7,907 nucleotides of DNA, taken from an uncultured Collinsella sp. (GTDB lineage Bacteria; Actinomycetota; Coriobacteriia; Coriobacteriales; Coriobacteriaceae). The DNA lies in assembly GCA_900556205.1 (NCBI GenBank), contig USNX01000049.1, positions 1 to 7,907 on the forward strand, written 5' to 3'. Position 1 is the first letter of the stretch. Each line of letters starts with the position of its first letter. The notes beneath the pieces are model-generated. The model was not told where the DNA came from. It did no database searches and was given only the letters and a program-made list of their open reading frames with translations. A program made the position numbers and the translations under genes. Below are positions 1 through 5,625 of this stretch, in pieces.

Positions 1-610
1 CAGCCTGTACTTTGACGACTACTGCAACTCGGCCTACGAGGAAAAAGACGCCGGCATTCTCATGCGCAAAAAGTTTCGCGTTCGCATCTATAACGGCAGC
101 GACAAGGTGATTAAGCTCGAGCGCAAAAAGAAGTACGACAGCTGGATCTACAAGGAGGACGCGCCGCTCACGCGTGGCGAGTTTGAGCAGATCTTGGCTG
201 GTGACTACGACTTTTTGCTGAGGAGTCCCTATCCGCTCTGTCGCGAGTTCTACATCGAGTGCATCTGCAACATGATGCGCCCGCGGACTATTGTGGACTA
301 CGAGCGCGAGCCGTGGGTGATGGACGAGGGCACCGTGCGCATTACGTTTGACATGAACGTGCGTGCCGCGGTGGGAAGCTTCGATATCTTTGACGCGACG
401 CTGCCCGCGCTGCCGGTCCTGGAGCCCGGCAAGCTGGTGATGGAGGTCAAGTTTACGGAGTTTTGCCCGCAGCTGGTGCGCGATATGGTGCCGCCGGGCG
501 CGGCCGAGCTTACGGCGGTCTCCAAGTACTGCCTGTGTTATGAAAAGACCGCCTACCTGCGCGGATTTAACTACTGGGAATCGGATTTTGGGAACCGAGG
601 GGATATTTAG
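1..610 (+). CDS. Polyphosphate polymerase, VTC domain (5' end outside window)
   Basis: The reading frame is open from base 2 to the TAG at 608-610, so the gene starts upstream; the ATG at 62 is internal because conserved sequence precedes it (SLYFDDY at 2-22, then AYEEKDAG). The visible 202 residues match the catalytic VTC domain, whose best-known member, yeast Vtc4, makes inorganic polyphosphate from ATP inside a basic tunnel. Expected tunnel signatures are present: RVRIYN (77-94), KLERKKK (113-133) and a late glutamate in LVMEVKF (434-454), which in the family helps bind the metal. The C-terminus ends in a YEKTAYLRG segment typical of the family. No membrane segment is visible in this part. 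The next gene follows after 3 nt, so the two are probably cotranscribed. The family call is firm; the product (polyphosphate) is inferred from characterised relatives. Confidence 0.88.
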   Translation, partial: SLYFDDYCNSAYEEKDAGILMRKKFRVRIYNGSDKVIKLERKKKYDSWIYKEDAPLTRGEFEQILAGDYDFLLRSPYPLCREFYIECICNMMRPRTIVDYEREPWVMDEGTVRITFDMNVRAAVGSFDIFDATLPALPVLEPGKLVMEVKFTEFCPQLVRDMVPPGAAELTAVSKYCLCYEKTAYLRGFNYWESDFGNRGDI

Positions 611-613
611 ACC

Positions 614-1279
614 ATGAGCACCAGGGACTTTTTTAAGAACTCCGTTTTGGAGGCGTTTGGTCAGGTCGACCCTGCCAAGATCGGCCTTTCGCTGCTCGTG
701 GCGCTCGCCATGGGCATCCTGATCTATTACGTGTACAAGCGCTTTTTTACCGGCGTGGTGTATTCGCGTAGCTTTGCCGTGACGCTCGTGGGCATGTGCG
801 TGCTTACCTGCATGGTCACGCTCGCGATCTCGACGAACGTGGTCATCTCGCTCGGTATGGTCGGTGCTCTGTCCATCGTCCGCTACCGTACGGCGGTCAA
901 GGACCCGCTCGACCTGCTGTATCTGTTTTGGGCCATTACCACGGGCATTACGGCGGGAGCCGGCATGTATGCGCTCGTGGGGCTCACGGCGGTGGTGATC
1001 GTGGCGATGATCGCTGGCTTTGCGAGCCACCAGGACAAGGCGCGCGTGTACATGATGGTCATCCACTACACGGGCCAGACCACCGGTGACGACATCGTGC
1101 GCGCGTTTGGGCGCACCAAGTTTACGGTGAAGTCCAAGACCATGCGCGGCGACAAGGTTGAGATGGCCGTCGAGGTGTTCTCTGACGGTGTTGACATGCC
1201 CTATGCCGACGCCATCCGCGCGCTCGATGGCGTTGAGGACCTGACCCTCATCCAGTACAACGGCGAGTATCATGGATAG
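614..1279 (+). CDS. DUF4956 family membrane protein
   Basis: This 221-residue protein has a short polar N-terminus, hydrophobic segments near residues 23-40, 53-72, 76-88, 100-116 and 118-136, then a soluble C-terminal domain (about 140-221). The conserved core GALSIVRYRTAVKDPLDLL (84-102) is the hallmark of DUF4956. The tail looks like a small alpha/beta domain reminiscent of MgtC-type C-termini, but that is only an impression. The ATG at 614 has a good ribosome site (GAGGGGA, 597-603) and lies 3 nt after the polymerase stop. DUF4956 genes are repeatedly found beside VTC-domain polymerases in Gram-positive bacteria, so the protein may be a membrane partner of the polymerase or take part in moving its product. 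Its biochemical function is not known. Confidence 0.87.
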   Translation: MSTRDFFKNSVLEAFGQVDPAKIGLSLLVALAMGILIYYVYKRFFTGVVYSRSFAVTLVGMCVLTCMVTLAISTNVVISLGMVGALSIVRYRTAVKDPLDLLYLFWAITTGITAGAGMYALVGLTAVVIVAMIAGFASHQDKARVYMMVIHYTGQTTGDDIVRAFGRTKFTVKSKTMRGDKVEMAVEVFSDGVDMPYADAIRALDGVEDLTLIQYNGEYHG

Positions 1280-1284
1280 TTGGG

Positions 1285-1312
1285 TATCATGGTGCTTGTG
1301 AATTCGTTGTCA
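1285..1312 (+). promoter_or_regulatory. Candidate -10 box and degenerate LacI-type operator upstream of the regulator gene
   Basis: TATCAT at 1285-1290 matches a sigma-70 -10 box at 5 of 6 positions, but no convincing -35 box is seen. Just downstream, TGAATTCGTTGTCA (1299-1312) matches 8 of the 10 fixed positions of the LacI-family operator TGNAANCGNTTNCA and runs into the ribosome site of the next gene. If the -10 box is real, the operator would cover the first bases of the transcript, a sensible place for autorepression. Both calls are weak and made by eye. Confidence 0.3.
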
Positions 1313-1322
1313 GGGGTGCTTT

Positions 1323-2303
1323 TTGGTACGTATGAAAGATGTGGCCGAGTTGGCTGGCGTTTCGAGTGCCGCCGTCTCGCGCTACCTCAACGGTGGGTAT
1401 ATCTCGGCGGACAAGGCCGAGCGCATTAAGAAGGCGATTGAGCTGACCGGATACGTGCGATCCAGCCAGGCTCGCGCGCTGCGCACCGGTTCCACCAAGC
1501 TCATCGGTGTCATCGTACCTAAGATTAACTCGGAATCCGTAAGCCGCATTACCGCCGGTATTGGCCAGGTGCTCGGTCGCCGTGGCTACCAGATGCTGCT
1601 TGCCAATACCGATAACGTTGCCAATCGCGAGCTCGAATACCTCGATTTATTCCAAAACCACCCGGTCGATGGCATTGTGCTGGTGGCAACCATGATCACC
1701 GACGAGCACCGTCGCGCGATTGAGTCTTGTCGCGTACCTCTTGTGGTCATTGGTCAAAACGTCGAGGGCGCGGCGTGCGTGTATCACGACGATTACGAAG
1801 CCGCTTTTGAGCTGGGCCGTGCGCTTGCGGGTCGCGTGGACGGCAAGATCGCCTACATTGGAGTTACCGAAGAGGACCGCGCGGCCGGTTTCGACCGTCG
1901 TCGCGGTTTTGAGGCCGGCTTGCGCACCGCGGGCGTGATGCTTGATCCGAGCCTGATTCGGCAGGGATCCTTTACGCTTGACTCGGGCTATCGCGCTGCG
2001 CGCGAGCTGCTTGCCGATGTCCCCGATGTTTCGTTTATCGCGTGCGCGACCGACACTATGGCGGCCGGCGCCCTGCGCGCTCTTGACGAGGTGCGCGGCA
2101 TGGGCGAGGGCGTGCGTCGCGTGAGCGGTTTCGGCGACAACGCATTTTTGCGCGCGCTGACGGGCGGCATTCCCACCGTGCATTACGGCTACCTGACCAG
2201 CGGCGTCGAGGCGACCAATATGCTGCTCGACGCGCTCGATGGCGAGGAGGGGGAGAGCGGCCTGCGGACGCTCAAACTTGGGCATCAGCTCATGAATGTC
2301 TAG
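1323..2303 (+). CDS. LacI-family transcriptional regulator, ScrR-like
   Basis: The 326-residue protein has the standard LacI layout. The N-terminal helix-turn-helix is at about residues 4-25 (MKDVAELAGVSSAAVSRYLN), a hinge with an ARAL leucine is at about 49-54, and a periplasmic-binding-protein-like effector domain runs from about 60 to the end (LIGVIVP onwards, then VDGIVLV and the KIAYIGV strand). I chose the TTG at 1323 because the ribosome site AGGGGT (1312-1317) is 5 nt away; the ATG at 1332 would sit 14 nt away but remains possible. The position before scrA, and two perfect LacI-type operators between the two genes, suggest that it represses sucrose uptake and is released by a sucrose-derived sugar or sugar phosphate. 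The effector is inferred from context. A regulator of related oligosaccharides cannot be excluded. Confidence 0.9.
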   Translation: MVRMKDVAELAGVSSAAVSRYLNGGYISADKAERIKKAIELTGYVRSSQARALRTGSTKLIGVIVPKINSESVSRITAGIGQVLGRRGYQMLLANTDNVANRELEYLDLFQNHPVDGIVLVATMITDEHRRAIESCRVPLVVIGQNVEGAACVYHDDYEAAFELGRALAGRVDGKIAYIGVTEEDRAAGFDRRRGFEAGLRTAGVMLDPSLIRQGSFTLDSGYRAARELLADVPDVSFIACATDTMAAGALRALDEVRGMGEGVRRVSGFGDNAFLRALTGGIPTVHYGYLTSGVEATNMLLDALDGEEGESGLRTLKLGHQLMNV

Positions 2304-2392
2304 TCCTTGGACGCGTCTGCCTGCCTTTGAGTTCCCCGTTTTTTGTCCCAAAACTACCATTCGCCGGCTAATTCCTACCGTTTACCCTACTA

Positions 2393-2407
2393 TGAAAACG
2401 ATTACAG
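2393..2407 (+). promoter_or_regulatory. LacI/CRE-type operator, copy 1, upstream of scrA
   Basis: TGAAAACGATTACAG occurs here and again at 2419-2433. Its first 14 bases match the LacI-family/CRE consensus TGNAANCGNTTNCA at all ten fixed positions. It lies in an AT-rich gap about 95 bp before the scrA start. The local LacI-family regulator is the simplest binder; a CcpA-like global regulator would recognise the same consensus. Confidence 0.78.
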
Positions 2408-2418
2408 ATATATGAAAC

Positions 2419-2433
2419 TGAAAACGATTACAG
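2419..2433 (+). promoter_or_regulatory. LacI/CRE-type operator, copy 2, upstream of scrA
   Basis: This is an exact 15-base copy of the site at 2393-2407, in the same orientation. Start-to-start distance is 26 bp, or about two and a half helical turns, so dimers on the two sites would sit on roughly opposite DNA faces. Promoter boxes could not be assigned: TTTACC (2381-2386) and the TA-rich stretch 2407-2413 are candidates, and either would place RNA polymerase over the operators. Confidence 0.78.
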
Positions 2434-2488
2434 TGTAAGTGTCAAAGATGGCCGGGTGCACATGCGCCCGTTTGAGGAAAGGGAAGTC

Positions 2489-3889
2489 ATGGACTACCGT
2501 AAATCAGCCCAAGAGGTGCTCGACAACATCGGTGGCGCCGGCAACGTTGTTTCGGCTGCACACTGCGCCACGCGTCTGCGCCTGGTGATTGCCGATAACG
2601 CCAAGGTCGACAAGGAGGCCCTCGAGAATATCGACGGCGCCAAGGGCGTCTTTGAGGCCCAGGGCCAGCTCCAGATTATTTTTGGTACTGGCACCGTCAA
2701 CAAGGTCTACGAAGAGTTCATCGCGCTTAGCGGCGTCGAGGCTGCCACCAAGGCCAAGGTCAAGGAGGCCGCGGCGCAGCAGCAGAACATCTTTATGCGT
2801 GCCATTAAGGTGCTCGGCGACGTCTTTGTCCCCATCATCCCCGCCATCGTGGCTTCGGGCCTGCTGCTGGGCATTATGAGCGCCCTCAACTTTATGGCCT
2901 CTAACGGCTTTATCGCGCTCGACACCAATAACTTTATTTATAAGATCGCCGACCTGGTCTCGGGCACGTCCTTTGGTATTCTGCAGATCCTGATCGGTTA
3001 CTCCGCCGCTAAGGCCTTTGGCGCCAACCCGTATTTGGGCGCCGTCGTTGGCGGTGCGTTCATCAACTCCTCGCTGCAGAGCGCCTATACGGTTGCCTCC
3101 GAGGGCGTGCAGACCATGGTCACCGTCATCCCCGGCGTCTACAGCTTTGAGTGGGTCGGCTATCAGGGCCACGTGATCCCCATCGTCATCGCCTGCGCCA
3201 TTCTGGCCTTCCTCGAGAAGCGCCTGCACAAGATCGTTCCCGAGATGTTCGACCTCTTTGTGACTCCGCTCGTCTCGGTGTTCGTGACCGTGCTCGTGAC
3301 GCTCGTTGCCGTCGGCCCCATCTTTGTCTGGGCTGAGAACGCCATCCTCGGTCTGATTCAGGCCCTGCTGACCCTGCCCTTCGGCATCGGTTCCTTTATC
3401 GTCGGCCTGTTCTATGCCCCCACGGTCGTTACCGGTATCCACCAGATGTACACCGCCATCGACCTGGGCCAGCTCGCCCAGTACGGCGTGACCCACTGGC
3501 TGCCCATCGCCAGTGCTGCCAATATCGCCCAGGGTGGCGCCGCGCTTGCCGTTGCCTTTAAGACCCGCGATGCCAAGATCAAGGGCCTGGCGCTTCCTTC
3601 GGCTCTGTCCGCCTTCATGGGCATTACCGAGCCTGCCATTTTTGGTGTTAACCTGCGCTTCTTTAAGCCCTTCATCGCCGGCTGCATCGGCGGCGGTTGC
3701 GGCGCCCTGGTCTGCGCGCTCACCTCGCTTGCTGCTTCCGGCACCGGCGTTACCGGCGTCTTCGGTATCCTGCTGTGCCTGGCCCAGCCCGTGCAGTACG
3801 CGATCATGTTTGCGGTCGCCGCGCTGGTTTCCTTTGCTATCTCGTTTGTCCTGTACAAGGACGAGCCCAAGGCTTCCGAGCAGGCCTAA
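2489..3889 (+). CDS. scrA: Sucrose-specific PTS permease, EIIBC
   Basis: This 466-residue membrane permease of the phosphotransferase system imports sucrose and phosphorylates it to sucrose-6-phosphate. The EIIB domain fills about residues 1-85 and carries the phosphocysteine Cys26 in AAHCATRLRL. After a charged linker (about 86-105) a multi-span EIIC domain begins (GDVFVPIIPAIVASGLLLG). EIIC signatures of the glucose/sucrose superfamily are VVTGIHQMYTAID, with His318, and GITEPAIFGVNLRF (378-391). The latter, with LALPSALSAFM before it, is characteristic of sucrose permeases. No EIIA domain is attached, so phosphate must come from a separate EIIA. The ATG at 2489 follows AGGAAAGGGA (2475-2484); the in-frame GTG at 2456 and ATG at 2462 have no comparable site. 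Substrate is inferred from motifs and from the adjacent scrB; trehalose or another glucoside is less likely. Confidence 0.9.
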   Translation: MDYRKSAQEVLDNIGGAGNVVSAAHCATRLRLVIADNAKVDKEALENIDGAKGVFEAQGQLQIIFGTGTVNKVYEEFIALSGVEAATKAKVKEAAAQQQNIFMRAIKVLGDVFVPIIPAIVASGLLLGIMSALNFMASNGFIALDTNNFIYKIADLVSGTSFGILQILIGYSAAKAFGANPYLGAVVGGAFINSSLQSAYTVASEGVQTMVTVIPGVYSFEWVGYQGHVIPIVIACAILAFLEKRLHKIVPEMFDLFVTPLVSVFVTVLVTLVAVGPIFVWAENAILGLIQALLTLPFGIGSFIVGLFYAPTVVTGIHQMYTAIDLGQLAQYGVTHWLPIASAANIAQGGAALAVAFKTRDAKIKGLALPSALSAFMGITEPAIFGVNLRFFKPFIAGCIGGGCGALVCALTSLAASGTGVTGVFGILLCLAQPVQYAIMFAVAALVSFAISFVLYKDEPKASEQA

Positions 3890-3907
3890 GAGCTTTTGAT
3901 TGAGGGG

Positions 3908-3938
3908 ATGCCCGCGGGTCGTATGCTCGCGGGCGTTT
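3908..3938 (+). terminator. GC-rich hairpin between scrA and scrB, possible weak terminator or mRNA processing element
   Basis: GCCCGCG (3910-3916) pairs perfectly with CGCGGGC (3928-3934) around an 11-nt loop, and T-G and A-T pairs extend the stem outward. Only three T residues follow (GTTTCC), so as an intrinsic terminator it would be leaky. It could lower scrB relative to scrA, or protect the 3' end of scrA mRNA. No other promoter for scrB is obvious in the 107-bp gap. Confidence 0.5.
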
Positions 3939-3996
3939 CCCGTATCTGGTGCCGATCTCTGGTGCCTTGTTACTTTCGATCCGTTAGGACTTTGAT

Positions 3997-5529
3997 ATGT
4001 CTAATGCACTTGGTCGCGACCTTGCAAAGCTGGTCGCCGCTGTTGACGCCGCCGCCTCTGAGTGCGGTCATGGCGCGTATGGCCAACGCTTCCATATTAT
4101 GCCGCCGGCGGGTTGGCTCAACGACCCCAACGGTCTTTGCCAAGCGGGCGGCGTGTTCCATGCCTATTTTCAATATGCGCCGTTTGATGTCGAGGGCGGC
4201 GTTAAGGCCTGGGGCCATGCGACGAGCCGCGATCTTATGACGTGGGACTATGTTGGCGCTCCGCTGCTGCCCGACGAGCCGTTCGATTGCCACGGTGTGT
4301 ATTCGGGCTCCGCGCTTGCCGAGGACGGTCGCATTCGCGTGCTCTATACGGGCAACGTTAAGCTTTCCGATGCGGACGGCACGTACGACTACGTCAATAC
4401 CGGCCGCCGCGCCGATACCGTCTATGTGGAGAGCGCCGACGGTCAGTCGTTCGACGCTAAGCGTGTGGTGCTGGCTTCCGAGGATTATCCCGAGGATTTG
4501 ACCTGCCACGTGCGTGACCCCAAGGTGTGGCGCGATGATGATGGGCGTTATCACATGGTGCTGGGCGCGCGTCGTCGCGTGGACGGGCCGCATGTCGATA
4601 GCCGTTTTTGCGCCATGCACGGCGAGGGTGCCGGACGCGATGTGGGCGAGATCCTGGTGTATGGCTCGGCCGATATGCTGAGCTGGGAGCTCGAAAGCCG
4701 TGTGTCTACGCCCGAGCGTTTTGGCTTTATGTGGGAGTGCCCGGGGTATCTGGAGCTTGAGGTGGATGGCGGTGTGCCGGCGAAGTGGTTGTCCTTCTCG
4801 CCCCAGGGGCTCGAGGGCGGTCGTTGGGACCGCGGCAATGTGTATGCAGCGGGCTACATGCCTGTAACGGGCGACATTACGGGCGGCAATGACGCTTATG
4901 AGCTTGGCGAGTTCCGCCTGTGGGACGCTGGTTTTGACTTCTATGCTCCGCAGGAGTTCACGGCCGAGGACGGTCGCCATATTCTAATCGGCTGGATGGG
5001 CATGCCCGATGAGCCGACCTATGGCAACGCGCCTACCGTGGCGTGCGGCTGGCAGCACTGCATGACGGTGCCGCGTGAGCTTGCAGCCGGTGCCGACGGC
5101 GTGGTGCTGCAGCAGCCGGCTCGCGAGATCGAGCACCATTATGCCTCGGTGCGCGTGGGGGAGGGCTCGTTGGAGGTCGCCGGCGATACCTGTTTTGACG
5201 TTGTTGTTGATGGTGTCGACGGCGCGTTTACCGCAACCATTGATGGCGAGCTGAAGCTGGCGTTTGTGCCCGCCAATGGCGAGCTGCCCGCGCGCTTTGA
5301 GATGCGATTTACCGATGAGTGGCGCGCTTCTGCCGGCTGTGGTCGTACTGTGCGCTGGGAGCCCGTCGACGAGGTGCGCAACGTGCGCATTGTTGGCGAT
5401 GTCTCGTCGGTCGAGGTGTTTGTGAACGATGGCGCGCTCGTGTTTTCGACGCGCATCTATCCCGAGGCCTATGGCGTGACCGTTGACACTCCGGGTGCGA
5501 ACGTGACCTATCACGCGCTCAACATCTAG
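3997..5529 (+). CDS. scrB: Sucrose-6-phosphate hydrolase, GH32 family
   Basis: This cytoplasmic enzyme (510 residues, no signal peptide) would split sucrose-6-phosphate into glucose-6-phosphate and fructose. The three GH32 active-site motifs are intact: WLNDPNG (40-46) with nucleophile Asp43, RDP (173-175) with transition-state stabiliser Asp174, and ECPGY (247-251) with acid/base Glu247. The N-terminal half is the five-bladed propeller, and the C-terminal part (about 380-510) is the beta-sandwich, ending in VEVFVNDG and a tail common in GH32. Length is usual for ScrB. The ATG at 3997 has a short ribosome site, AGGAC (3986-3990), and comes 30 residues before the first conserved block. It follows scrA by 107 nt and is probably on the same transcript. 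A general beta-fructofuranosidase acting on unphosphorylated sucrose or short fructans is the alternative; the PTS neighbour argues for the phosphorylated substrate. Confidence 0.92.
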   Translation: MSNALGRDLAKLVAAVDAAASECGHGAYGQRFHIMPPAGWLNDPNGLCQAGGVFHAYFQYAPFDVEGGVKAWGHATSRDLMTWDYVGAPLLPDEPFDCHGVYSGSALAEDGRIRVLYTGNVKLSDADGTYDYVNTGRRADTVYVESADGQSFDAKRVVLASEDYPEDLTCHVRDPKVWRDDDGRYHMVLGARRRVDGPHVDSRFCAMHGEGAGRDVGEILVYGSADMLSWELESRVSTPERFGFMWECPGYLELEVDGGVPAKWLSFSPQGLEGGRWDRGNVYAAGYMPVTGDITGGNDAYELGEFRLWDAGFDFYAPQEFTAEDGRHILIGWMGMPDEPTYGNAPTVACGWQHCMTVPRELAAGADGVVLQQPAREIEHHYASVRVGEGSLEVAGDTCFDVVVDGVDGAFTATIDGELKLAFVPANGELPARFEMRFTDEWRASAGCGRTVRWEPVDEVRNVRIVGDVSSVEVFVNDGALVFSTRIYPEAYGVTVDTPGANVTYHALNI

Positions 5530-5551
5530 GCGATTCGTCGCATATCGGCGC

Positions 5552-5557
5552 TATACT
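5552..5557 (+). promoter_or_regulatory. Candidate -10 box for the gene at 5626
   Basis: TATACT matches the sigma-70 -10 consensus at 5 of 6 positions in a GC-rich context. It would start transcription near 5564, just before the hairpin at 5568. No good -35 box is visible at the right distance, so this rests on one box only. Confidence 0.35.
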
Positions 5558-5567
5558 GCAGCCGTTG

Positions 5568-5603
5568 CCCACGATGCGGGGAACACCCGCATCGTGGGTT
5601 TTT
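5568..5603 (+). terminator. Strong intrinsic terminator after scrB
   Basis: A perfect 13-bp GC-rich stem (CCCACGATGCGGG at 5568-5580 with its complement at 5586-5598) encloses the 5-nt loop GAACA and is followed at once by five T residues (5599-5603). This is a textbook rho-independent terminator, 38 nt after the scrB stop, and should end the sucrose transcript. It also lies downstream of a candidate -10 box for the next gene, so it might attenuate that gene. Confidence 0.9.
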
Positions 5604-5625
5604 GCTTATGAAGGGGCGGTGCCTT

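Noticed and set aside
2336..2357. GTTTT / AAAAC inverted repeat as a terminator for the LacI-type gene
   Set aside because: The stem is only weak A-T pairs with no GC core and no following T-run, so it is unlikely to terminate transcription.
2456..2488. Upstream in-frame GTG (2456) and ATG (2462) as starts for scrA
   Set aside because: They have no good ribosome site, whereas ATG 2489 has AGGAAAGGGA before it and gives the usual EIIB N-terminus.
2504..3496. Long open frame on the - strand inside scrA (330 codons)
   Set aside because: It is antisense to a well-supported permease gene, and its translation is low-complexity, rich in Gly, Asp and Val. It arises from the codon bias of scrA and has no recognisable domain.
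3970..4980. Long - strand open frame opposite scrB (336 codons)
   Set aside because: scrB on the + strand has all three GH32 active-site motifs in frame; the antisense translation resembles no protein family.
5602..5610. TTG 5602 or ATG 5608 as start of the PLP-like gene
   Set aside because: These codons lie in or directly after the T-tract of the terminator without a usable ribosome site; GTG 5626 is preceded by AAGGGG at proper spacing.
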